Below the pieces are notes generated by a model. That model was not told where the DNA came from. It made no database searches and saw only the letters and a program-made list of their open reading frames with translations. A DNA stretch of 64,000 bases from Bradyrhizobium betae (GTDB taxonomy: Bacteria > Pseudomonadota > Alphaproteobacteria > Rhizobiales > Xanthobacteraceae), in assembly GCF_008932115.1 (NCBI RefSeq), contig NZ_CP044543.1, positions 5,834,501-5,898,500 of the forward strand, written 5' to 3'. Positions 16,760 through 25,862 of the stretch are shown here, piece after piece. Positions within the stretch are counted from its first letter, which is position 1; each line of letters starts with the position of its first letter. The position numbers were made by a program, and so were the translations under genes.

Positions 16760-17581
16760 TCAGCCCGGCCAGCACTGTCCGCCGCCGTCGATCCGCAGCA
16801 CCTGGCCGGAGACGAAGGCACCCATGGGGCCGGCGAAGAACTCGACGACGCGCGCGACCTCGTCGACGGTCGCGATGCGGTCGAGCGTGCCGGTCTCCAC
16901 CATCCTGTCGGGGTCCACCGCGCGGGTGCCGAGGAAGCGGCCAGTGCGGGTATCGCCGGGCGCGATGCAGTTGACGGCGATGTCGTAGGGGCGGAGCTGG
17001 TCGGCGAGGCATCGCGTGTAATGGGTCACGCCGGCCTTCGACACCGCGTAGATCGCGCCGTTGGTGCGTCCCTTGAAAGCGACCGAGCCCAGCGTGACGA
17101 TGCGGCCGCGCCGCCGCTCCATCATGCCCTTCGCGACCGCCTGGCAGGTCAGGATGGTGGAGAGCAGGTTGCGCTCCAGCACCGCGCGCATGTCGGCCTC
17201 CTTGATGTGCACCGCGTCGTTCGGATCGGGCTTGCCGCCGGCGGCCGCAATGTCGCCGCCGGCATTGTGCACGAGAATGTCGATCGGTCCGAGCGCGGCC
17301 TCGGTCTCGGCGATCACCCGCGCGATGTCTTCGCCCCTGGTGAGGTCGCCGAGCACGCGCTGGCTGCGGACACTGAACTGCTGACCGATCTCTGCGGCCA
17401 CCGCGGTCAGCGTCGTGCCCTCGCCATATTCCGCCGGCCCGTTCTCGCGCATGCCGTGGATGGCGACGTCGGCACCGAGCGCCGCGAGCTTCTCGGCGAA
17501 GGCGCGGCCGAGCCCGCGCCCCGCGCCGGTCACCAGCGCCACCTTGCCTGCCAAAATCTTCGCCGTGTCATGCGATGCCAT
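16760..17581 (-). CDS. Short-chain dehydrogenase/reductase (SDR)
   Basis: A 273-residue classical SDR. The cofactor motif is VTGAGRGLGRAF near residue 16-27, the NAG motif is VHNAGGDIAAAGG, and the active site is Ser in LGSVAFKG with YAVSK. The C-terminus PMGAFVSGQVLRIDGGGQCWPG is typical of FabG-like enzymes. Substrate is unknown. The ATG at 17581 is chosen because AGGAACGAG precedes it and the family starts here. Convergent with the Tlde1-like gene across a shared terminator. Confidence 0.9.
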   Translation of the reverse strand: MASHDTAKILAGKVALVTGAGRGLGRAFAEKLAALGADVAIHGMRENGPAEYGEGTTLTAVAAEIGQQFSVRSQRVLGDLTRGEDIARVIAETEAALGPIDILVHNAGGDIAAAGGKPDPNDAVHIKEADMRAVLERNLLSTILTCQAVAKGMMERRRGRIVTLGSVAFKGRTNGAIYAVSKAGVTHYTRCLADQLRPYDIAVNCIAPGDTRTGRFLGTRAVDPDRMVETGTLDRIATVDEVARVVEFFAGPMGAFVSGQVLRIDGGGQCWPG

Positions 17582-17663
17582 GATCTCGTTCCTGTCGTGC
17601 GATGTCAGTCCGCCGCGCGATCGAGGCCGATCGCCGTCGCCGCGACTGCGTGATATTGCACGA

Positions 17664-19028
17664 TCAGCGTTTGACGAAAACCAGATTGCAGGGACGCATC
17701 TCGTTGCGCTTGCCGCTGCCACGGGTGCGATCGAACTGCGCATCGACCGTAAAGCCGTAGGGTGAGCCGGGGGCGACGTTGTTGAGGGCATAGGTGCTCG
17801 CCCCCGTCGTCCCCCGCGCGCTCAAGGTCGTCTTGCCGTCTGCCTGGATCTGGCCGTCGATCTCCAGCCGGTTGACACCGCTCGGCCCCTGCGCCTCGGC
17901 GTGAAACACGCCGTTCGTCACGGTTGCCGCGAGGGCTCTGGTGAAGCCCTGCGCCTTGCCGCTGGTCTGGCAATTCAACGTCACGTCCCAGTTGCCGTCA
18001 AAATCCTTGCTGCCGCCGATTCCGGCATTGCCGGCCGCCGGCGCAAGCGCCGTCTTCTGTTTCAATCCTTCAACGCGCGCTTTGGCGAGGGTCGCGAAGA
18101 TGCAATTCGGGAATCTGGCGAGATGATCTTCGTAGGCCCCCAGCGTGCCGATGCCGTCCGCGGCCTTCCAATGCGCCTCTGCGGCCGCGCAGGGATCAGC
18201 CTTCGGCGCGGCCTGGGGGGCGGCCGGTGCCACCGTGACTGACACCGGCCCGTTCAGATAGAACTTGCCGATGATCGACAGCGACAGCTCCGGGAGCTGG
18301 GTCTTGCCGCTGCTGTCATAGACGTCGCTGCTGATGTCGCGGAAGACGTCGCCGATTTCCTGCGGTTCCTCGATGTGTTTCAGGAACGCGGTCGTGTAGG
18401 GGCTGTTGCGGCCGCTGCCGTCGGCGGCGGTCTGTCCGGATTGCGTCGAGAACGACACGATCGTGCCGCGCGGTGCCTCGACCTTCGACAAGCCGTGTCC
18501 GACCGAGGCGGCGCGCGTCGCGGAGCGCTTGAGGGTTTCGGCCAGCGGATTGTCGCGGCAGGAATCCAGCACGAGGATGCGCAGGTTCTTGGCCTGCTGC
18601 AGATCGTTCACGATGTCATCGACCCGCACGAAGCGCTTGAGGTCGGCTTCATCCGTCAGCACGGCGTCGACCGGCATCAGGTAGTTGACGCCGTTGTACT
18701 GCATCGCATGTCCGCTGTAGTAGAACAGCGCGACGTCGGCCCGGCTCGCGGCGCGCGCGAAGCGGATGGTCAGGTCCTGCATGTCGGCCTGGCGCAGGTC
18801 GATGCCCTGAAAAACCTCGAAGCCGCTGTGCTTGAGCGAGATTGCTACGTCCTCGGCATCGTGCGCGGGGTTCGGGAGCTGCGCCGTGGAGGCATAGGCG
18901 CCGTTGCCGATCACCAGCGCGACCCGCGTGTCCGCCGATGCGGGAGCAACGCAGAGCCAGCAGACGAGGAGGGCCAGAGAGAGTCCGGGCAAAAATCCGG
19001 GCAGGTGAAATCCTGAAAGAACGCGCAT
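17664..19028 (-). CDS. Caspase-family (peptidase C14) exported protein
   Basis: A 454-residue protein with a signal peptide (to about residue 30, ending PASADT). A caspase p20-like domain follows (about 33-245): RVALVIGNGAYAS, the catalytic His in VALFYYSGHAMQY and the catalytic Cys in LRILVLDSCRDNPL. Residues about 270-330 form a small helical region with repeat-like AYEDHLARFPNCIFATLAKAR, and the C-terminus is an uncharacterised beta-rich domain. Such orthocaspase-like proteins are abundant in rhizobia and usually without known substrate; the signal peptide places it in the periplasm. A GTG two codons upstream (19034) is an alternative start. Confidence 0.88.
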   Translation of the reverse strand: MRVLSGFHLPGFLPGLSLALLVCWLCVAPASADTRVALVIGNGAYASTAQLPNPAHDAEDVAISLKHSGFEVFQGIDLRQADMQDLTIRFARAASRADVALFYYSGHAMQYNGVNYLMPVDAVLTDEADLKRFVRVDDIVNDLQQAKNLRILVLDSCRDNPLAETLKRSATRAASVGHGLSKVEAPRGTIVSFSTQSGQTAADGSGRNSPYTTAFLKHIEEPQEIGDVFRDISSDVYDSSGKTQLPELSLSIIGKFYLNGPVSVTVAPAAPQAAPKADPCAAAEAHWKAADGIGTLGAYEDHLARFPNCIFATLAKARVEGLKQKTALAPAAGNAGIGGSKDFDGNWDVTLNCQTSGKAQGFTRALAATVTNGVFHAEAQGPSGVNRLEIDGQIQADGKTTLSARGTTGASTYALNNVAPGSPYGFTVDAQFDRTRGSGKRNEMRPCNLVFVKR

Positions 19029-19039
19029 GAACACCGTCC

Positions 19040-19066
19040 GAGGGAATAATCGAAAAATATTCCCTC
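19040..19066. promoter_or_regulatory. Inverted repeat just upstream of the caspase-like gene
   Basis: GAGGGAATA and TATTCCCTC pair perfectly around 9 bases. It lies 12 bases before the caspase start, so it could be an operator or a leader hairpin that hides the ribosome binding site. Confidence 0.5.
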
Positions 19067-19139
19067 AGATTAGCGCATGCCGCACCGACTTCAATGCCCT
19101 TGCCGGGAACTGCTCAGATCTGGCGGCCGTGGCATCCCG

Positions 19140-19778
19140 TCACGCCGGGCTCGCGGCCACCGTCTTGCGCAGCGCCATCTCGGTCGCGATCGCCTCCCGC
19201 ACGGCGGGGCGCGCCTGCATGCGCTCGAGATAGGCGGACAAGGATGGCCATTGCGCGATGTCGACGCCGGCCGGGCGAAGCAGCAGCAAGGCCCAGGTCA
19301 GGTGAGCATCCGCGACGGTGAAGCTATTGCCGACCAGGAATTCGCGGTCCGCCAGATGCGCGGCGGGCGCCGACAATGTCTGTCCGATCCTTGCGCGCGG
19401 CTTGGCGAGCGAGCCGTCGTCCTTGTACCAGAAGGTCGGGAACAGGAACGCCTTGTGGATCTCGGTGCCGACGAAGCTCAGCCATTCCTGCAGGCGGTAG
19501 CGGTCGGGATCGCCGAAGCTTGGCGCAAGGCCGGTCTCGGGCTTCACATCGGCGATGTATTGCAGCACCGCCGCGCTCTCGGTCAGCCGCTCGCCGTTCT
19601 CCAGCACCAGGACCGGCACTGCGCCCTTCGGCGAGACGCCGCGGAAATCGCTGCCGTCGTCCACGATCGTCTTCGTCCAGATGTGGGCGAGGTGATACTG
19701 CGCCGCGATGCCGGCCTCCATCAGCGCGATGCGGCTGGCGAGCGAGCAGGCCATCGGAAAGAAATAGAGTTGCAGCAT
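19140..19778 (-). CDS. Glutathione S-transferase family protein
   Basis: A 212-residue protein with an N-terminal thioredoxin-like domain (LYFFPMACSLASRIALMEAG, then VPVLVLENGERLTESAAVLQYIAD, with the cis-Pro and ES glutathione motifs) and a C-terminal helical domain (VADAHLTWALLLLRPAGVD). It resembles beta-class bacterial GSTs, in which a Cys near residue 10 (MACS) can be catalytic. It lies 13 bases after the isochorismatase gene on the same strand, so the two are probably co-transcribed. Confidence 0.9.
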   Translation of the reverse strand: MLQLYFFPMACSLASRIALMEAGIAAQYHLAHIWTKTIVDDGSDFRGVSPKGAVPVLVLENGERLTESAAVLQYIADVKPETGLAPSFGDPDRYRLQEWLSFVGTEIHKAFLFPTFWYKDDGSLAKPRARIGQTLSAPAAHLADREFLVGNSFTVADAHLTWALLLLRPAGVDIAQWPSLSAYLERMQARPAVREAIATEMALRKTVAASPA

Positions 19779-19791
19779 CGCTCACGCTCCG

Positions 19792-20385
19792 TCAGGTCAG
19801 CGCTTCGCCCTGCGCGATGATCGCAAACCGGTCCGACAATTCGGCCAGCGCGACCTCGTGAATCGTGCGTGCCGACAGCGCGCCGCCGCGGCCGTCGGGC
19901 AGATCGCGGGTGGCGCAGGCGTCGGCCGCGATCGTGGTGCGCAGCCCGAGATCGAGCGCGGCGCGGGCCGTTGAGCTGATGCACATGTGGGTCATGAACC
20001 CCGCCAGCACGATGTTGGTGCGTCCGGTCGCGGCCAATTTGGCTTGCAGGTCGGTGCCGGCAAAGGCGTTCGGCAGCGCCTTCTCGATCACGGCTTCGTT
20101 CGCGAGCGGCGTCAGGCTCGACACGATCGCCCCGCGCTCGGCCTCGCGGTCGAACAGGCTGCCGGCGCGGCCCTTGTGTGCGATGTGGAAGATTGCCGCG
20201 CCGCTCTGCCGGGCGCGCGCGAGCAGTTTTGCGGCGACCGCGATCGCGGGCTCGGCGTCGGGCAAGGCGAGGGGGCCGGAACGATACTCGTTCTGGATGT
20301 CGATCAACACCAGGCAGGCGTCGGAAAGTTTCGGCGGATTGAGATCGGCGCCGGAGAGTTCGAGCAGGGTCTTGGGAGCGGTCAT
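19792..20385 (-). CDS. Isochorismatase-like cysteine hydrolase
   Basis: A 197-residue member of the isochorismatase superfamily. The catalytic triad is visible as Asp in CLVLIDIQNEY, Lys in IEKALPNAF and Cys in LAGFMTHMCISSTARAA. Members hydrolyse amides, ureas or isochorismate; the lack of siderophore genes argues for an amidase-type role. It is the first gene of a unit with the GST and diverges from the LysR gene, the usual layout for LysR control of its neighbour. Confidence 0.9.
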   Translation of the reverse strand: MTAPKTLLELSGADLNPPKLSDACLVLIDIQNEYRSGPLALPDAEPAIAVAAKLLARARQSGAAIFHIAHKGRAGSLFDREAERGAIVSSLTPLANEAVIEKALPNAFAGTDLQAKLAATGRTNIVLAGFMTHMCISSTARAALDLGLRTTIAADACATRDLPDGRGGALSARTIHEVALAELSDRFAIIAQGEALT

Positions 20386-20459
20386 GCTGGTCAGGCCTTC
20401 TAAGGGGGATCGTATGGCGTGACACTAGCGCGGCCGTGGCCTGCCGTTGTGCAGGACTA

Positions 20460-20486
20460 TTGCAGCAGATGGCTGCAAATTTGCAG
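20460..20486. promoter_or_regulatory. Overlapping dyads, probable LysR-type operator
   Basis: TTGCAGC/GCTGCAA around 5 bases (20460-20478) overlaps the perfect palindrome CTGCAAATTTGCAG (20473-20486). It lies 31 bases before the lysR start, between divergent genes, as expected for a LysR autoregulatory and activation site. Confidence 0.65.
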
Positions 20487-20516
20487 GGAGCGGCCGCCCC
20501 TGCTAGGCTTGTCGCC

Positions 20517-21356
20517 ATGAACTGGGACGATCTGCGCATCATCGCCGCGGTGCGGGACGAGGGCACCTATGCCGGCGCCAGCGCGCGGCTGCGCATCGAC
20601 GAGACCACCGTCGGCCGCAGGCTTGCGCGGATTCAACGCGATCTCGGCGTGCCGCTGTTCGATGCGGTGGACGGGCTGCGCCGGCCGACCCGCCATTGCG
20701 AGGCGGTGCTCGAGCATGTTGGCGCGATGGCCGCCCATGTCGCTGCGATCGACCGCATCAAGGAGAGCCAGGTGGGCCCGGTCGGCCGGCTGCGCATCGC
20801 CTCGACCAATGCGGTCGCCGAGGAGCTGCTGGCGCCGCACACCAGCGCCTTCCTGCGCGATCATCCCGGCCTGACCCTCGAATTCCTGACCTCCAGCGGC
20901 AACGTCAAATTCTCGCGCTGGCAGGCCGACCTCGCCATTCGCCTGCGCAAGCCGGAGAAGGGTGATTTCACCATCTCGAAGCTCGGCGATGTCAGGCTGT
21001 ATTTCTTCGAGCCCGCCGACCGAAGCGGCGGCGAGCCGGTCACGTGCGTCTATCCGGACGAGCTCGATGCCATTCCGGAGCAGCAGTTCCTGCGCGCCAA
21101 GCGGCTGACAAACATGCGCTGCGTCACCGACAATGTCCGCATCATCAAAACCCTGATCCGGTCGCATCAGGCCGTCGGCGTGCTGCCCGAGCACAGCTGC
21201 GGAGACCTGCTCGCCGACCGCGGCCTGCACGCGACGCTGCTGCCGAAGCGCCGTGACGTCTGGCTGCTGGTGCAGAATCATCTCAAGCGCGATCCGGCGA
21301 CGCGGCTCACCATCGCATGGGTGCGGCACTGCTTCGGGGATTTTTCGCGCGGCTGA
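20517..21356 (+). CDS. LysR-family transcriptional regulator
   Basis: A 279-residue LysR protein. The N-terminal winged helix is seen in WDDLRIIAAVRDEGTYAGAS and ARLRIDETTVGRRLARIQRD (the usual S/T-rich recognition helix), followed by the linker helix and an effector domain (about residues 85-279) beginning VGRLRIASTNAVAEELLAP. Its target is probably the divergent isochorismatase-GST unit. The ATG at 20517 is used since the family starts with this helix. Confidence 0.9.
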   Translation: MNWDDLRIIAAVRDEGTYAGASARLRIDETTVGRRLARIQRDLGVPLFDAVDGLRRPTRHCEAVLEHVGAMAAHVAAIDRIKESQVGPVGRLRIASTNAVAEELLAPHTSAFLRDHPGLTLEFLTSSGNVKFSRWQADLAIRLRKPEKGDFTISKLGDVRLYFFEPADRSGGEPVTCVYPDELDAIPEQQFLRAKRLTNMRCVTDNVRIIKTLIRSHQAVGVLPEHSCGDLLADRGLHATLLPKRRDVWLLVQNHLKRDPATRLTIAWVRHCFGDFSRG

Positions 21357-21477
21357 CGGCCGGTGGCCTTGCCGTGAACGCGGTCCGCCCGTGGCGCGAC
21401 CAAGTTTTGGGACCGCAGGGATTGCACGCGCGCGAAGGTTGCGTAATCTCGCGGGCAAAAGTTGAGATCAGGCAGGC

Positions 21478-22221
21478 ATGGCCACTCTTGAACAAACGAC
21501 CAGGCCGCGGGCCAGGGCGCAGGAATGGAAGGCGATCGTCGTCCTGATCCTCCTGATTCCGGTGCTGTGGTCGCCGCCGTTCCTGTTTCGCTTCTTCCTG
21601 TATCAGCCGTTCAGCATTCCCTCCGGCTCGATGATGCCGACGCTGATGACCGGCAACTACGTGTTCGCTTCGAAGCGTGCCTATGGCTACGGGCCCTATT
21701 CGTTTCCCTTTGCATCATCCCTGATCTCGAGCCGTGTCTTTGCCGCGGAGCCCGAATATGGCGACATCGTCGTGTTTCGCACGCCAAAGGATACATCGGT
21801 CGACTACGTCAAGCGTGTGGTCGGGCTGCCCGGCGACCGCATCCAGATGCGGCAGGGCCAACTCTTTCTCAATGAGAAGCCGGTAACTCGCGTCGCTCTG
21901 AAGGAGACGGACGGTGAGGCCGCCTGTGGCACCGACGACGCGAAAGTCAGGAACTGGCGCGAGACGCTGCCGAACGGCGCGTCCTACGCTACCTACGACT
22001 GCGTCGACAGCGGCTACTACGACAACACTGGCGTCTACACCGTGCCGTCGGGCCATCTCTTCGTGCTCGGCGACAACCGCGACAACTCCACCGACAGCCG
22101 CGTGATGACCGCCATAGGCTTCGTGCCGATGGACAATCTGGTCGGCCGCGTGACGCGGATCATCTGGTCCCTCGACGACGACGGCGAGCCGCGCTTCGAG
22201 CGGATGGGCAAGGTGCGGTGA
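21478..22221 (+). CDS. lepB: Signal peptidase I
   Basis: A 247-residue type I signal peptidase. One N-terminal membrane helix (about residues 18-38) is followed by the catalytic Ser in PFSIPSGSMMPTL, the catalytic Lys in VDYVKRVVGLPGDRI, and the box GDNRDNSTDSR. It removes signal peptides of exported proteins at the outer face of the inner membrane. In many rhizobia lepB sits beside rnc or acpS; that context is absent here, so this may be a second signal peptidase. No close ribosome binding site stands out. A short palindromic repeat follows. Confidence 0.92.
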   Translation: MATLEQTTRPRARAQEWKAIVVLILLIPVLWSPPFLFRFFLYQPFSIPSGSMMPTLMTGNYVFASKRAYGYGPYSFPFASSLISSRVFAAEPEYGDIVVFRTPKDTSVDYVKRVVGLPGDRIQMRQGQLFLNEKPVTRVALKETDGEAACGTDDAKVRNWRETLPNGASYATYDCVDSGYYDNTGVYTVPSGHLFVLGDNRDNSTDSRVMTAIGFVPMDNLVGRVTRIIWSLDDDGEPRFERMGKVR

Positions 22222-22227
22222 GGCGCT

Positions 22228-22265
22228 GTCATTCCGGGCTCGCGCTTCGCGCGCCCCGGAATGAC
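22228..22265. repeat. GTCATTCCGGGG-family palindromic repeat, short form (copy 2)
   Basis: Only the outer hairpin is present: GTCATTCCGGGCTCGCGC pairs with GCGCGCCCCGGAATGAC. The internal segment of the longer copies is missing. Confidence 0.8.
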
Positions 22266-22296
22266 AAAAAAACCCCGGCATCGCTGCCGGGGTTTC
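22266..22296 (-). terminator. Terminator of groES-groEL
   Basis: On the minus strand the stem AAACCCCGGCA / TGCCGGGGTTT with a 4-base loop is followed by a run of T. It begins about 23 bases after the groEL stop. Confidence 0.9.
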
Positions 22297-22318
22297 GTAG
22301 ATCTCGAGGTGGCTGGAC

Positions 22319-23971
<1,653 letters not shown>

Positions 23972-24003
23972 TTAGGGGTTTGGCTGGATGAGAGAGGGGG
24001 CTC

Positions 24004-24318
24004 TTAGGCCGCCTTCTTCTTGGAAGCGGGGACGTCGAGGACGCCCATGATGTCGCTTTCCTTCATGATCAGCAGGTCGACGTTGTCGATCTTGACCTCG
24101 GTGCCGGACCACTTGCCGAACAGCACGCGGTCGCCGACCTTCAGGTCGATCGGGATCAGCTTGCCGGCTTCGTCGCGGCCACCCGGGCCGACGGCGACGA
24201 TTTCGCCCTGCGAGGGCTTTTCCTTGGCACTGTCGGGAATGATGATGCCGCCAGCGGTCTTCTCTTCTGCGTCGATGCGCTTGACCACGACGCGGTCGTG
24301 AAGCGGACGGAATTTCAT
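24004..24318 (-). CDS. groES: 10 kDa co-chaperonin GroES
   Basis: A 104-residue co-chaperonin that caps GroEL. It begins [17 protein letters not shown], has the mobile loop [16 protein letters not shown], and the conserved [14 protein letters not shown] and ESDIMGVL. The start is fixed by GGAGG 5 bases upstream. It is the first gene of the groES-groEL operon and is preceded by an AT-rich leader and a CIRCE-like inverted repeat. Confidence 0.97.
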   Translation of the reverse strand: MKFRPLHDRVVVKRIDAEEKTAGGIIIPDSAKEKPSQGEIVAVGPGGRDEAGKLIPIDLKVGDRVLFGKWSGTEVKIDNVDLLIMKESDIMGVLDVPASKKKAA

Positions 24319-24362
24319 GCAGTCCTCCTAAGCAATTGCTCGGGTTGATGATTTTAAAATTG

Positions 24363-24389
24363 TTAGCAGTCCATGCTAGCGAGTGCCAG
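24363..24389 (-). promoter_or_regulatory. CIRCE-like HrcA operator upstream of groES
   Basis: The plus strand reads TTAGCAGTC, 9 bases, GAGTGCCAG. Compared with the CIRCE consensus TTAGCACTC-N9-GAGTGCTAA it has one mismatch in the left arm and two in the right. It is 45 bases before the groES start, the normal CIRCE position. The match is good but not perfect. Confidence 0.75.
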
Positions 24390-24698
24390 CGCGGGCACTG
24401 CTGAGATAAGCCAGGATATTTGCGGGGGCAAGGGCTTCTAGCAGAAAAATAAGCACTCAGAAGGCCCGCCTGCCAAATTCCTTTACCATCGTTAACCCGG
24501 CTTTGGGGCCGTATTAGCACGGAGCCGCATCTGCTGCTAACGCATTGAATTTCAACAGCTTGTTAAATTTTTGGGCTTGAGATGGATTGTCAGTTTGCGT
24601 CACATTTCTCTCATGTGAGCGCATCGTTTCCGGGTGGCTCGTAAGCAGCGTACCGGCAAGCCACCCCTTGAATATGCGCTCCTGCAAAGGAGGTTGGC
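24390..24698. other. Intergenic region between groES and usg
   Basis: No gene is supported. The left part must hold the groES promoter on the minus strand. The AT-rich stretch at about 24535-24580 (AACAGCTTGTTAAATTTTTG) is a probable promoter area for usg. GTTAACC is seen at about 24492. The region ends with a strong ribosome binding site AAAGGAGG for usg. Confidence 0.5.
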
Positions 24699-24986
24699 AT
24701 GGTCTCGCGGGTTGGGGTTGTTTCCGACGACTTTCGGAAGCAGGTGCTGGGTTACGGGCTGACGACGGCGGAAATCCTCTACCGGATGCCGGATCATCCC
24801 TCGCTGCTTCAGACCTATGTCTGGCAGAATTACGATCTCTTCCCGAAATTCCCGGCGCTGAAGGACTTTCTGGCCTTCTGGCAGGCGAAGCTCGACGGTC
24901 CGCTCCATTCGGTGACGGTCGCGCATTCCAAGCTGATCAAGCCGGCCGAGCTGCGCGCCGTGGATGGCGTGTTCCGGCTGCATTGA
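24699..24986 (+). CDS. usg: Usg-family protein
   Basis: A 95-residue protein matching the alphaproteobacterial Usg family: LGYGLTTAEILYRMPDHPSLLQTYVWQNYDLFPKFP in the first half and a C-terminal DGPLHSVTVAHSKLIKPAE. The name comes from an open reading frame upstream of tryptophan genes in Caulobacter; function is unknown. AAAGGAGG lies 5 bases before the ATG, one of the best ribosome binding sites in the window. It is monocistronic. Confidence 0.88.
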   Translation: MVSRVGVVSDDFRKQVLGYGLTTAEILYRMPDHPSLLQTYVWQNYDLFPKFPALKDFLAFWQAKLDGPLHSVTVAHSKLIKPAELRAVDGVFRLH

Positions 24987-25002
24987 GGCGAACACCGGTT
25001 TG

Positions 25003-25095
25003 GTAGGGTGGGCAAAGACGCGCACGCGTCGTGCCCACCATCGCTCCGCAATCGCATCTGACAATGGTTGGCACGCTGCGCTTTGCCCACTCTAC
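25003..25095. repeat. Inverted repeat element, GTAGGGTGGGCAAAG type
   Basis: The ends GTAGGGTGGGCAAAG and CTTTGCCCACTCTAC are near-perfect inverted copies around about 63 bases that contain a further small palindrome (GACGCGCACGCGTC). It lies between two genes on the same strand. Confidence 0.8.
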
Positions 25096-25146
25096 GAGGC
25101 CTGTTTCCATGCTAGCCTCTTCCCATAACAACAGGGGAGGCCGGCC

Positions 25147-25686
25147 ATGGCCAAGAAGCTGAAATCGCGCAGCGCAGCGCAGGTCGCGGTGAAGAAGCGG
25201 AGCGGAGCCAAGGTCGCCGTGCGATCCTCGGCGCGCAAGGCTGTGAAGGCGAAGGCGCGCGCAATGCCAGCCAAATCAGCGGTCAAAAAACCCGCACGTC
25301 CCAAGCAGCGCATCGCAATCAGCCATCACCGCGAAGAAGACTTCAAGGCCGACGGCCTGCGCGCCTACGCCAAGTACCGCGACCTCGGCATCGCCGCCGC
25401 AAGCCACGGCCTCGCGCAAGCCCACGTGATCCGGCTGCAGGGCCCGTGCGATCCCGCCGAGGTGTCGAAGCTGCACTTCCACCATGTCGACTTCCAGCTG
25501 GTCTACGTGCTCAAGGGCTGGGTGAAGACCTACATGGACGGGCAGGGCGAGACCCTGATGAAGGAAGGCAGCGCCTGGACCCAGCCGCCGAAGATCAAGC
25601 ACATGATTCTGGATTACTCCGACGATGTCGAACTGCTGGAGGTGATCCTGCCGGCGGAATTCAAGACGGTGGAGTTGAAGGCGTAG
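25147..25686 (+). CDS. Cupin protein with a lysine/alanine-rich tail at the N-terminus
   Basis: A 179-residue protein. The first 58 residues are a lysine-, alanine- and serine-rich stretch like a histone H1 tail (KKRSGAKVAVRSSARKAVKA and more). Residues about 85-175 form a cupin barrel with SKLHFHHVDFQLVYVLKG (the HxH motif region) and WTQPPKIKHMILDYSDDVEL. The cupin part suggests a metal site; the basic tail suggests nucleic-acid or polyanion binding. GGGGAGG precedes the ATG, which supports translation of the tail. Function is unknown. Confidence 0.82.
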   Translation: MAKKLKSRSAAQVAVKKRSGAKVAVRSSARKAVKAKARAMPAKSAVKKPARPKQRIAISHHREEDFKADGLRAYAKYRDLGIAAASHGLAQAHVIRLQGPCDPAEVSKLHFHHVDFQLVYVLKGWVKTYMDGQGETLMKEGSAWTQPPKIKHMILDYSDDVELLEVILPAEFKTVELKA

Positions 25687-25723
25687 GCGCTGGTGTCGTC
25701 GGAGATGCGCGTACCGCTCTCTC

Positions 25724-25848
25724 GTCATTCCGGGGCGCGCCTCTTGGCGCGAGCCCGGAATCCATTTCACCTCATGCACCGCGGCCCAATGGGTTCTCAG
25801 GTGCGCAATTGCGCACCGTAGTTCGCGCTACGCGCGCCCCGGAATGAC
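25724..25848. repeat. GTCATTCCGGGG-family palindromic repeat (copy 3)
   Basis: Starts GTCATTCCGGGGCGCGC and ends GCGCGCCCCGGAATGAC, with an internal palindrome GGTGCGCAATTGCGCACC. Same family as the copies at 7193 and 38078. Confidence 0.9.
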
Positions 25849-25862
25849 CAGCGGAGAGTCGC

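Noticed and set aside
24687..24986. Usg protein as a tryptophan operon member
   Set aside because: The family name derives from trp genes in Caulobacter but no trp gene is present here.
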